This document shows positions 48,294-56,230 of a DNA stretch of 64,000 nt, in pieces. The stretch lies in NCBI GenBank assembly GCA_945877365.1, contig CAMCRV010000010.1:1-64000 (forward strand). The letters run 5' to 3'. A program made the position numbers and the translations under genes. This DNA is from an uncultured Clostridia bacterium (GTDB lineage Bacteria; Bacillota; Clostridia; Oscillospirales; Oscillospiraceae). Positions within the stretch are counted from its first letter, which is position 1. The number at the start of each line of letters is the position of its first letter. A model generated the notes under the pieces. That model saw only the letters and a program-made list of their open reading frames with translations. It searched no databases and was not told the DNA's origin.

Positions 48294-49534
48294 GGATTTC
48301 TCCTTTTCTGCTCCAGAAGCTCCGTATACAGAGCCAGCAGCTTGTCCAGATAGGCCTGCGCGTTGTAATCCCGCTTTGCCTTCTCCACCGCGGCCTGACA
48401 CATGGCCTCGTATTCCTCCGGGCTCAGGGTGAAAATCCGATCCATCTTTTGGGCGAGATCCCCGGCGTTTCCGGTCTGGCAGACATAGCCGTTGACGCCA
48501 TCCTCCACCGCCTCCGGCAAACCGCCCAGATTGCTGACGATGCAGGGAGTGCCGCAGGCAGAGGCCTCCGCAATGGCGTAGGGGCCGTTTTCATACCATT
48601 CCGAGGCCAGCACCACGCACCTTGCCCGGCGGATGGTGCTTTCCAGCTCTTCGCCGCTGAGGAAGCCCAGAAACCGGACTCTGTCCTCCAAATGATTCTC
48701 CGCCACAAACTGCTCCAGCATGGGGCGAAGGTCGCCGGTTCCTGCCACATACAGCCGCTTCTTCTGCTCCATGAGAGAAACCGCCCGGAGCAGAGTGGGC
48801 AGTCCCTTTTCCCTGGACAGCCGTCCAAAGTAGAGGATGTAGTCCTCCCGTTCCGCAGTCTTTCCGTAAACCGTGTCCATGGGGAGCAGATTTTTGAAAT
48901 GGTAGATGGGGCGGCTGGTAAAGCCGCTGGAGCCCACCTTGTCCCGGACAAAGGCCGAGGGGGCGATGTAGGCATCGATGTCGTTGTAGACCCCCATGCG
49001 GTAGTAGTTCCACTGCTCCGCCGCTGCCAGCACGCTTTTGAACAGGGAGTCCTTGACGCACCGCTCCCGGATGCAGTGGGAGAAATGACCTCCCAGGCAC
49101 TTTTCGCAGACCTGCCCGTGGGAGAGCATCATATAGTTGGGGCAGGCGCAGATCACATCGTGCATCACAAACACCATGGGGATATTCCGTTTTTTGATCT
49201 CGCTGACCACCGACAGGGTGATCTGGTGGTGGATATGGTTCAGGTGCACCACATCCGGCTTCTCCCGATCCAGGAGCTTTGCGATTTTCCGCTTGGCCTC
49301 CAGAGAATAGGGATACTTGGCGGCGTATTTCAGCTTTTTCACCGGATCCGTGGTGTTGTAGTCGATGTTCTCCACAAACAGATCCTCGTTTTTATCCGGC
49401 CAGTTCCGGCTATCGCGCATGGAGAAGAAGACCACCTCGTGGCCTGCCTGCTTCAGGGCATCCGCCAGATTGAAGCAGTAGGTATCCGAACCGCCCACAA
49501 TCCGGAAAAACTTGTTGACTATCAATATTTTCAT
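48290..49534 (-). CDS. Family 4 glycosyltransferase
   Basis: A 414-aa GT-B enzyme. The donor domain has LYFGRLSREKGLPTLL and the EX7E motif in SEWYENGPYAIAEASACGTP (about 315-334). A cysteine-rich insert (CACPN, CEKCLGGHFSHC, ERC; about 130-165) may bind zinc. It is unusual but known in some GT4 proteins of gut bacteria. The start is at 49534; the longer frame upstream is not supported. Confidence 0.92.
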   Translation of the reverse strand: MKILIVNKFFRIVGGSDTYCFNLADALKQAGHEVVFFSMRDSRNWPDKNEDLFVENIDYNTTDPVKKLKYAAKYPYSLEAKRKIAKLLDREKPDVVHLNHIHHQITLSVVSEIKKRNIPMVFVMHDVICACPNYMMLSHGQVCEKCLGGHFSHCIRERCVKDSLFKSVLAAAEQWNYYRMGVYNDIDAYIAPSAFVRDKVGSSGFTSRPIYHFKNLLPMDTVYGKTAEREDYILYFGRLSREKGLPTLLRAVSLMEQKKRLYVAGTGDLRPMLEQFVAENHLEDRVRFLGFLSGEELESTIRRARCVVLASEWYENGPYAIAEASACGTPCIVSNLGGLPEAVEDGVNGYVCQTGNAGDLAQKMDRIFTLSPEEYEAMCQAAVEKAKRDYNAQAYLDKLLALYTELLEQKRRNP

Positions 49535-49544
49535 GGCATCTCCC

Positions 49545-50609
49545 TTACCTGGCCTTCTGGGCAACCCAGGAGCGGAGCTTATAGAACAGATAGGAAAAAT
49601 GCTTCTTGGCAAAGCCGATGGTGTGACCCATGAGGAAGCACAGCCAGCGGCACTTCCACTTCAGAGGCAGGATGCAGATCTGCAGCGCCAGAGAATCCGG
49701 GTGCACATCGTGCAGGATGGTAACGGTCATGGGATCCTTCAGAATCAGCTCCAGCTCGCTGTCCCGCTGTTCCGGGGTGAAGGTGGGGTTGCACACCGTC
49801 TCCGCCACGCACTCCACCAGCCGTCCGGCCTGATAGACATACAGGGTGTTGATGGTCTGGGGGTCATTGACGCCCCAGTGGGCAAAGACATCCATGGTAT
49901 GCCGGAAGTGCTCCCGTTTCTTCTGGTTCAGGAATTTATGATAGACCTCCTGAGAGTCGGTGCCGGGACGGGAGCGATTGTAATGGTAGAAGGACTCTCC
50001 CATGATGTACACCCGTTCCACATCGTAGATGAAATCCATGTTGAAGTGGTGATCCTCCAGCTTGGTGTTGCGGAAGCGGATGTTGTGCTCCCGGATGTAT
50101 TGCAGGCTGTACAGCTTGTTCCAGGGCACCGTCAGCAGGGTACGGGTCAGATATTTGGCCGCGTTGGCCCGGAACTCCGCCTGATTGTAAAAGTGCTCAT
50201 CCGGGCGGTTTTCGTAGGAGGCGGCAATGCCCTGCTGGTAATATTCCATATAGTAGCCTGCCACCACATACTGGGCATTGGTGCGTTTGGCGGCAGCGTA
50301 CATCTTTTCCAGCATATCCAGCTCCGCGGTGTCGTCGGAGTCGATGAGATACAGGTACTCCCCGGTGCACTGATCCATGGCCATATTCCGGGCCAGGGCG
50401 ATGAACACATTTTCTTCGTTCCGCAGCACCCGGATGCGGCTGTCCTTCGCCGCGTATTCCTGAATGATCCGGCTGGAGCCGTCGGTGCAGCCGTTGTCGA
50501 TAATCAGGAATTCATAATCCCGGAAGGTCTGATTCAGGATACACTCGATGGCCTTGGCCACATATTTTTCCGTGTTGTAGACGGGCATCACCACTGAAAT
50601 TGCCGGCAT
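49545..50609 (-). CDS. Family 2 glycosyltransferase
   Basis: A 354-aa GT-A enzyme with SVVMPVYNTEKYVAKAIECIL, YEFLIIDNGCTDGSS and YLYLIDSDDTAE. The C-terminal region is basic. It probably works at the membrane face in repeat-unit assembly. It lies 3 bp after the epimerase gene and 10 bp before the GT4 gene. Confidence 0.92.
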   Translation of the reverse strand: MPAISVVMPVYNTEKYVAKAIECILNQTFRDYEFLIIDNGCTDGSSRIIQEYAAKDSRIRVLRNEENVFIALARNMAMDQCTGEYLYLIDSDDTAELDMLEKMYAAAKRTNAQYVVAGYYMEYYQQGIAASYENRPDEHFYNQAEFRANAAKYLTRTLLTVPWNKLYSLQYIREHNIRFRNTKLEDHHFNMDFIYDVERVYIMGESFYHYNRSRPGTDSQEVYHKFLNQKKREHFRHTMDVFAHWGVNDPQTINTLYVYQAGRLVECVAETVCNPTFTPEQRDSELELILKDPMTVTILHDVHPDSLALQICILPLKWKCRWLCFLMGHTIGFAKKHFSYLFYKLRSWVAQKAR

Positions 50610-50612
50610 GGC

Positions 50613-51197
50613 TTACTCACTTCCTTCTTTTGCACACTGACGCAGATAGTCCTTCAGGCTCATCAGGTGCAGATCCTTGTCGCTGATGATGAGGTTTTCC
50701 TTTCCCCCGATGCCGTCAAAAGGCCACTGGATGCCGATGTCCGGATCGTCATAGGCGATGCCGGAGTCCCCGGGGCCGTAGAACACCTCTGCGCATTTAT
50801 AGCTGACCACGGAGTCCTCAAGCACCAGATAGCCGTGGCCGAACTGCTCCGGCACCAGCAGCATATCGGTATTCTCCCCGGTGAGGTGGAAGCCCCGCCA
50901 CTGGCCGAAGGTGGGGGAGTCCGGCCGCAGGTCTACGATGACATCATAGACATGGCCGCTGATGCACCGCACCAGCTTGGCCTGCTGCTTTTCCAGCTGA
51001 AAGTGGGTGGCCCGGATCACGCCTTTTTTGGAGACGGTGTAGAATACCTCCTTCAGGTCGTGACAAATCCCGTTCTCCCGGAACACATCCACATTGTAGT
51101 CCTTGATCAGTCCGCCCCGGTGATCCGTGGCGTAAAAGGGCTTGATGAGCCAGGCGCCCTTGAGATCCAGCTCCTGAAATTCAAATTTCTGTATCAT
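50613..51197 (-). CDS. RmlC-like cupin sugar 3,5-epimerase (CDP-sugar)
   Basis: A 194-aa protein with the RmlC-family cupin motifs: FYATDHRGGLIKDY, FYTVSKKGVIRATHFQ (His as catalytic base) and VPEQFGHGYLVLED. Because the neighbouring genes make a CDP-sugar, it probably epimerises CDP-4-keto-6-deoxyglucose at C3 and/or C5 rather than the dTDP form. Its start overlaps the next gene stop by 4 bp. Confidence 0.85.
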   Translation of the reverse strand: MIQKFEFQELDLKGAWLIKPFYATDHRGGLIKDYNVDVFRENGICHDLKEVFYTVSKKGVIRATHFQLEKQQAKLVRCISGHVYDVIVDLRPDSPTFGQWRGFHLTGENTDMLLVPEQFGHGYLVLEDSVVSYKCAEVFYGPGDSGIAYDDPDIGIQWPFDGIGGKENLIISDKDLHLMSLKDYLRQCAKEGSE

Positions 51198-52117
51198 TGG
51201 CTTTCCTCATTTCGGATGGCATCCGCAGTCATGCGGATACCCTCCGCAAAGGGGATCTGATTGTGGTAGCCGGTGTCCCGGGCCACCTTAGTCAGGTCAA
51301 ACTGGCTGTAGTCGATGTCCGCCCCCTGAAAGGGCAGATCCCCCAGCCCCAGCTCCGCCTCCGGCGCCACCACATCCCGCATTTCCAGCAGGAACTGCCG
51401 CAGCTGCTTCGGCTCGCCGCTGCCGATATAGTAGCGGTGGAAGCTCTGACCCTTTTCCGCCACGGCGAGGATGGAGGCGATGGCGTCCGTCAGGTAAATA
51501 AAATCATAGGTCTGGTAGCCTGCCGTGAAGGAGCAGTGCTCCCCCTTCAGCAGCTTGCGGACGGCGGTGTTGATCATCCGGGCGGAGACCTCCCCCGCGC
51601 CGTAGATGTTGGTGATGATCACCGGGATAAAATCCACGCCGCTGAGCTTAGCCACCGTCTCCCCCATGAGATGGGCAGCCAGCTTGCCGGTGCCGTAGAT
51701 ATAGCCCCCGGCAGGGGAAATGCCGTCGGATTGGAGATACTCATAGGTCTCCATCTCGTTGATGCTGGAGGCATACACCACCCGGCTGCAGCCGATGGCC
51801 TTGCACAGCTGAATATAGTCGCAGGTCAGCTTCACATTGTTCAGCTGCAGCACATAATCCGCTCTGGCAGGGCCGGAGGTGCCTGCCCAGGCCAGATGGA
51901 AAAGGCAGTCGTAAGTCCTTTGGGGAATCTCCCCCTCCAGCGCGGCAACCTCCTTGCCGCCCACATTCACGCAGGTCACCCGATTGTCCTGCGCCAGCAC
52001 ATCGTCAAAGCGAATATCCAGCGCCACCACATGGCAGCCCCGTTCCAACAGCGCCTTTACCAGCGTCTTGCCGATAAATCCGTTGGCGCCGGTTACCAGT
52101 ACATTTTTCAAGCCCAT
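51194..52117 (-). CDS. SDR family NAD-dependent sugar reductase/epimerase
   Basis: A 307-aa extended SDR with the VTGANGFIGKTLV nucleotide loop, VVYASSINEME and YGTGK (YxxxK) catalytic residues. In this operon it most likely reduces the 4-keto group of the CDP-6-deoxyhexulose, completing the nucleotide sugar. The ATG at 52117 follows the rfbG stop by 5 bp, so the ribosome site (AAGGGTG) is inside the overlap region; a GTG one codon earlier is possible. Confidence 0.82.
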   Translation of the reverse strand: MGLKNVLVTGANGFIGKTLVKALLERGCHVVALDIRFDDVLAQDNRVTCVNVGGKEVAALEGEIPQRTYDCLFHLAWAGTSGPARADYVLQLNNVKLTCDYIQLCKAIGCSRVVYASSINEMETYEYLQSDGISPAGGYIYGTGKLAAHLMGETVAKLSGVDFIPVIITNIYGAGEVSARMINTAVRKLLKGEHCSFTAGYQTYDFIYLTDAIASILAVAEKGQSFHRYYIGSGEPKQLRQFLLEMRDVVAPEAELGLGDLPFQGADIDYSQFDLTKVARDTGYHNQIPFAEGIRMTADAIRNEESQ

Positions 52118-52122
52118 CACCC

Positions 52123-53181
52123 TTATGCTTTCAGAAATTGCCCGATCTGTTCATCCATGCAGCCGCGGATATCGCCGCAGTCTGCCCAGCATTTGCTCCA
52201 CTGCACCACCATCTCCATGGCGGTGTCCAGATTCCACCGGGGCTTCCAGCCGAAGGCGGCCTTCAATTTGGAGCAGTCCAGCTTCAGGAAATTTGCCTCA
52301 TGGGGGCCGCCGTCCCAGCGGTTGACCCACCGCAGATCGCCGCCCCACTTCTTCACAAACAGATCCACCAGTGCCCCGGTCTGGAAGCAGTCCCCGTCGT
52401 CGGGGCCTACATTGTACCACCCGGCAAGACTTTCATCCTGATACTGCCCGGCGGCAATCATTAGGTAGGCGTACAGCGGCTCCAGCACATGCTGGTAGGG
52501 TCGGGTGGAGTAGGGATTGCGCACCACGATATCCTCATGGCGCAGGGCGGCGCGGACGCAGTCCGGGACAATCCGGTCATTGGCAAAGTCGCCGCCGCCG
52601 ATGACATTTCCGGCCCGGGCTGTGGAAACCGCCACGCTCCCCTGGGGGAAAAAGCTGTTTTTGTAGGAATGGGTCACCAGCTCGGAGCAGGACTTGGAGT
52701 TGGAGTAGGGGTCGTAGCCGTCCAGCTCCTCATTCTCCCGGTAGCCCCAGACCCACTCCCGGTTCCGGTAGACCTTGTCGGTGGTCACATTCAAAAAGGA
52801 CTTTACACAGTCGGATGTGCGGATGCACTCCAGAATGTGCACCGTGCCCATGACATTGGTTTCATAGGTATACACAGGGTCCCGGTAGCTGTCCCGGACG
52901 ATGGGCTGGGCAGCCAGATGCAGGACAATCTCCGGCTGAGCCTCGTCAAAGGCGGCCTTCAGGGCGGCATAGTCCCGGATGTCCCCGATGACGGAATGGA
53001 CATCCCGGGCAATCCCGGCGATTTCAAACAGGGAAGGCTCCGTGGGGGGATTCAGGGAAAAGCCGGTAACCTCCGCCCCGGCCAGCGCCAGCATCCTGCA
53101 CAGCCATGCGCCCTTGAAGCCGGTGTGTCCCGTGACGAACACCCGTTTTCCCCGGTAAAAGGAAAGGTCAAAATTTTCCAT
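52123..53181 (-). CDS. rfbG: CDP-glucose 4,6-dehydratase
   Basis: A 352-aa SDR dehydratase. It has VFVTGHTGFKGAWLC, LHLAAQPIVRDSYRDP, TTDKVYRN, YDPYSNSKSCSE (YxxxK) and the family-typical ARAGNVIGGGDFANDRIVPD. It makes CDP-4-keto-6-deoxyglucose. The start ATG at 53181 lies 5 bp past the rfbF stop; upstream codons are inside rfbF and lack support. Confidence 0.93.
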   Translation of the reverse strand: MENFDLSFYRGKRVFVTGHTGFKGAWLCRMLALAGAEVTGFSLNPPTEPSLFEIAGIARDVHSVIGDIRDYAALKAAFDEAQPEIVLHLAAQPIVRDSYRDPVYTYETNVMGTVHILECIRTSDCVKSFLNVTTDKVYRNREWVWGYRENEELDGYDPYSNSKSCSELVTHSYKNSFFPQGSVAVSTARAGNVIGGGDFANDRIVPDCVRAALRHEDIVVRNPYSTRPYQHVLEPLYAYLMIAAGQYQDESLAGWYNVGPDDGDCFQTGALVDLFVKKWGGDLRWVNRWDGGPHEANFLKLDCSKLKAAFGWKPRWNLDTAMEMVVQWSKCWADCGDIRGCMDEQIGQFLKA

Positions 53182-53186
53182 AGGGC

Positions 53187-53969
53187 TTATTCCTCCCACT
53201 GCTTCCACGGGGCGCGGCCGGACTCCCACAGCTGTTCCAGCTGCTGCTTTTCCCGGAGAGTGTCCATGCACTGCCAGTAGCCCCGGTGGACATAGCCCAT
53301 CAGCTGCTTGCGCTCCACCAGTTTGGTGAGGGTTCCCTTTTCCAGAATGGTGCCGTCGCCGTCGATGCAGTCGAATACCTCCGGCTGAAAGACCATGAAG
53401 CCGATGTTGATGAGGTCGCCGTCCATGTCGGACTTCTCCCGGAAGGCGGTGATTTCCCCATCGGAGCCGGCCTCCACCACGCCCTTGTTCTGGCCGAAGT
53501 TGTACATGGATACCGTGCCGATTCTGCCGTGGGCTTTATGGAACTCCAACAGTGCGTGGATGTCCACATCCCCCACCGCGTCGCCGTAGGTCAGCATAAA
53601 GGGCTCATCTCCGATATAGTTCTGAATCCGTTTGACACGGCCGCCGGTCTGGGTGTTCAGGCCGGTATCCACCACCGTCACCCTCCAGGGCTCTGCACGC
53701 TTGTCATGGACGATAATCTCATTTTTTCCGCCGGTGTAGTCAAAGGTAATATCGGAGGTGTGCAGAAAATAGTCGGCGAACCATTCCTTAATCATATGCT
53801 GCTTGTAGCCTGCGCAGATGACGAACTCATGGAAGCCCTGGGCAGAATAGGTTTTCATAATGTGCCACAGAATGGGCATGCCGCCGATCTCGATCATGGG
53901 CTTGGGTCTGAATGCGGACTCTTCGGAAATGCGGGTGCCGAAGCCGCCTGCCAGAATGACAACTTTCAT
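53187..53969 (-). CDS. rfbF: Glucose-1-phosphate cytidylyltransferase
   Basis: A 260-aa nucleotidyltransferase with the signature VVILAGGFGTRISEES, RPKPMIEIGG and MLTYGDAVGDVD. It makes CDP-glucose from CTP and glucose-1-phosphate. It is first in the operon; the ATG at 53969 follows GAGGA. The promoter is about 70 bp upstream. Confidence 0.94.
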   Translation of the reverse strand: MKVVILAGGFGTRISEESAFRPKPMIEIGGMPILWHIMKTYSAQGFHEFVICAGYKQHMIKEWFADYFLHTSDITFDYTGGKNEIIVHDKRAEPWRVTVVDTGLNTQTGGRVKRIQNYIGDEPFMLTYGDAVGDVDIHALLEFHKAHGRIGTVSMYNFGQNKGVVEAGSDGEITAFREKSDMDGDLINIGFMVFQPEVFDCIDGDGTILEKGTLTKLVERKQLMGYVHRGYWQCMDTLREKQQLEQLWESGRAPWKQWEE

Positions 53970-54039
53970 GGAGGATCCTCTTCCTGCGCTCTGCCGGAGA
54001 GACTTCCGGATACAGCACGCTTTTTGCATATTTTTGTCC

Positions 54040-54068
54040 ATGATATCACATTTCCCCCGGTTAATCAA
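54040..54068 (-). promoter_or_regulatory. Promoter of the CDP-sugar/glycosyltransferase operon
   Basis: TTGATT, 17-bp spacer, TATCAT on the minus strand. A terminator (54091-54118) lies just upstream. Confidence 0.75.
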
Positions 54069-54090
54069 GGCTTGATGCTCCGCAAAAAAC

Positions 54091-54118
54091 AGATCCCCCG
54101 TCCGAAGACGGGGGATCT
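54091..54118 (-). terminator. Terminator upstream of rfbF
   Basis: AGATCCCCCGTC-CGAA-GACGGGGGATCT followed by TGTTTTTTG on the minus strand. It insulates the operon from the nrdR unit. Confidence 0.85.
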
Positions 54119-54193
54119 GAGATTATCGAATATGCTTATCGGTTTTACTCAGCCGCTTGATAAATTGGAATTTGGCGGGTTCTCCACCCACGC

Positions 54194-54312
54194 TGTCATT
54201 CTGAGCGTAGCGACCATAGGGAGCGAAGTCGAAGAATCTTCGCTTTTTTCCGCTGCATGGCAGGAACTAAATGCGAAGATCCTTCGACTCGTTTCACTCG
54301 CTCAGGATGACA
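54194..54312. repeat. Palindromic repeat, family C copy 3
   Basis: Ends TGTCATTCTGAGC / GCTCAGGATGACA, inner arms GAAGAATCTTCGC / GCGAAGATCCTTC. A lone family A/B terminus AAATTGGAATTTG sits just before it (54164-54176). With the heptads and terminators it fills the 419-bp gap before the nrdR unit. Confidence 0.7.
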
Positions 54313-54325
54313 TGGTTTCACTGCT

Positions 54326-54357
54326 AACTCCTCACTCCTAATTCCTAACTCCTAACT
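54326..54357. repeat. TCCTAAC-type heptad array
   Basis: Five 7-mers of the form CTCCTAA, directly followed by a terminator, as at 31740-31793. Confidence 0.55.
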
Positions 54358-54386
54358 AAAAGAGCGTGCTTTCGCACGCTCCTTTT
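54357..54386 (-). terminator. Terminator of the nrdR unit
   Basis: AAAAGAGCGTGC-TTTC-GCACGCTCCTTTT, just past the stop at 54389, almost identical to the pnp terminator. Confidence 0.8.
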
Positions 54387-54388
54387 GC

Positions 54389-54922
54389 TTATTTTCTTCT
54401 GTTGTTCCGGGGTGCAGGCTTTCCCCGTCTGCGGGGCAGGCCGTGGGCATCGAACAGGTAGGCCGTCACGCCCCAGATGGCGGCGTTGGCAAGCAGAGCC
54501 AGCACCGCCTGAAAAATCAGGCAGTACACGGCGCGCCACGCGGCATCCATGGGCTCCCTTGCGGAAAGCCCTATGCTGACGATCAGGGCTATCACGGTGA
54601 GCACCAGCCCCAGAGCCCCCAGTACAATTCCGGCCAGGCGTTGGGTGAACTGCCAGCTCTCCACGCTGCCCATGCCATAGTAGCAGCGGTAGCCGAAGTG
54701 ATAGTTGGCCTCCTTGGGGGAGAGGAACAGATAGGCAAGCCCCATCCCCAGCAGGATCACGGGGCCGATGAAAATGGCGAATCTGCTGAGCCGGACAGCC
54801 AGCTCCAGCAGGGAATCCAGCTCCGGCAGCAGGGAGGCCGGATCAAAGCCGTCCATCATTTCCTTGATGGACGCAACATCCAGCGCCGGATCGGCGTTGA
54901 GTACAGTAGGATCGGTGCTCAT
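54389..54922 (-). CDS. SdpI-like small membrane protein
   Basis: A 177-aa protein with three or four membrane helices. Between helices 1 and 2 is EANYHFGYRCYYGMGSVESWQF, which resembles the SdpI family signature (Asn, Gly-Tyr-Arg, Trp). SdpI confers immunity to the SdpC toxin in Bacillus, but most homologues are unassigned. Its C-terminus is basic (RRRGKPAPRNNRRK). The start shares bases with the nrdR stop (TAATG). Confidence 0.65.
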   Translation of the reverse strand: MSTDPTVLNADPALDVASIKEMMDGFDPASLLPELDSLLELAVRLSRFAIFIGPVILLGMGLAYLFLSPKEANYHFGYRCYYGMGSVESWQFTQRLAGIVLGALGLVLTVIALIVSIGLSAREPMDAAWRAVYCLIFQAVLALLANAAIWGVTAYLFDAHGLPRRRGKPAPRNNRRK

Positions 54923-55377
54923 TATTTTTCCTCCAGGAATTTGCTGATCTCACGCATGAAGCTGTTGGCATCCTGGAAGCGGTGATAGATGGAGGCGAAG
55001 CGGATGTAGGCCACCTCGTCCAGAGGCTTCAGCCGCTCCATCACCATTTCTCCCACCTTTTCGGTGGAGATTTCCCGCTCCAGGGTGTTCTGAATGGTCT
55101 GCTCGATCTCGGTAGCAATTCGCTCCAGATCCGACACATCCACCTTCCGCTTGTCAAAGGCCCGCATCATGCTGTTGATGATCTTGTTCCGGTCAAAGTT
55201 CTGGCGGGAGCCGTTGCGCTTGACCACGATGATGGGCAGGGTTTCCACGATTTCATAGGTGGTGAACCGGCGCTGGCACCGGGCACACTCCCGGCGGCGG
55301 CGGATACTCTGGTTGTCCTCGCTGTGTCGGGAATCTACGACCTTGCTTTCCTGGTCGCCGCAAAAAGGACACTTCAT
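54922..55377 (-). CDS. nrdR: Transcriptional repressor NrdR
   Basis: A 151-aa repressor with the N-terminal zinc ribbon (Cys3, Cys6, Cys31, Cys34: CPFC...CARC) and an ATP-cone domain with VVKRNGSRQNFDRNKI. It represses ribonucleotide reductase genes in response to dATP; no nrd gene is in the window. Length and motifs match. It is preceded by a clear promoter. Confidence 0.96.
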   Translation of the reverse strand: MKCPFCGDQESKVVDSRHSEDNQSIRRRRECARCQRRFTTYEIVETLPIIVVKRNGSRQNFDRNKIINSMMRAFDKRKVDVSDLERIATEIEQTIQNTLEREISTEKVGEMVMERLKPLDEVAYIRFASIYHRFQDANSFMREISKFLEEK

Positions 55378-55411
55378 GGATAAACCCTCCAATTTTTGTA
55401 CATTATTCTCC

Positions 55412-55440
55412 ATTATAGCAGATTTTCATACCCCTGTCCA
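55412..55440 (-). promoter_or_regulatory. nrdR promoter
   Basis: TGGACA, 17-bp spacer, TATAAT on the minus strand; leader of about 30 nt. Confidence 0.75.
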
Positions 55441-55531
55441 GAAAATTTTTGTTCCGGCACAGATGTGCAGTTCCCTTGCCTTTTTCCCAAGGCCGGGGTA
55501 AAATAGGGAAAAACCGTAAGGAGATTTGTCC

Positions 55532-55906
55532 ATGTCAAAGAAAATGCTGTATGCCCTCTGGGGAGCTTTGTTTGTATTGTGTGCCGTGCTGGGGCTGCTG
55601 CCCGATGCCGGTGTCTGGGGAATCGCCGCCGCGCTGATCTTCTTCCTGCCCCCGGCGTGGCTTCTGTACCGGGGCGACAGACAGACCCGGTGCCTTGTGC
55701 GGAACCTTTCTGCCCTGTCGCTGGCTCTGACGGCGGTGATGCTGGTGGTGAGTATGCTCACCGCCGCCGGGTCGGAGACTCTGGGCAACAGTCTGCACTA
55801 TGTGCTGGGAATCATCTCCGTGCCCATGTTCGCCGCCCGGTACTGGGTGCTGAGCCTGTTCCTGTGGGCGTGCCTGCTGGTGGCAGCGGGGAAGAAGGGT
55901 AGATAA
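55532..55906 (+). CDS. Small membrane protein of unknown function
   Basis: A 124-aa protein with about four hydrophobic helices and short polar loops. I do not recognise the family. The ATG at 55532 follows AAGGAG; a TTG two codons earlier is less likely. It stands alone, divergent from nrdR, and runs directly into a family A element. Confidence 0.6.
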   Translation: MSKKMLYALWGALFVLCAVLGLLPDAGVWGIAAALIFFLPPAWLLYRGDRQTRCLVRNLSALSLALTAVMLVVSMLTAAGSETLGNSLHYVLGIISVPMFAARYWVLSLFLWACLLVAAGKKGR

Positions 55907-56072
55907 ATAGGAATTTGGTGATCTAAAGGCCCCCTTGTGTAAAGGGGGCTGTCAGCGCAGCTGACTGGGGGATTGACATTTGTCAGGACAACCCCTCCGG
56001 CAAAAATCAATAGATTTTTGCCACCTCCCCTTACACAGGGGAGGCTTTGGGCATCCCCACAAATTCCAATTT
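55905..56072. mobile_element. MITE-like element, family A copy 2
   Basis: 168 bp with termini AAATAGGAATTTG / AAATTCCAATTT, each next to TA. It has the internal hairpins seen at 3872, including GTCAGC-GCA-GCTGAC (55951-55965). It abuts the stop codon of the small membrane protein. The following 158 bp are A/T-rich leader of the exporter operon, where I see no gene. Confidence 0.8.
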
Positions 56073-56230
56073 ATCTCACCCCTGCAGAGGATGCCTTACC
56101 TCCTGACTGCTCACGAATTCTCGTTTTGTTTATAAATCGTTTACAACCATATGCTATCCTTTTCAGGATAGATTTACCTTTTTGCGCTAGAATAATCCCA
56201 TCATTTGGGAGAAATCCGAAAGGAGAAACT

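Noticed and set aside
55798-56010. Short ORFs with the same peptide SCADSPLYTRGPL near 3900, 55950 and 63300
   Set aside because: The shared peptide arises only because the family A repeats are similar. No start signals are present.
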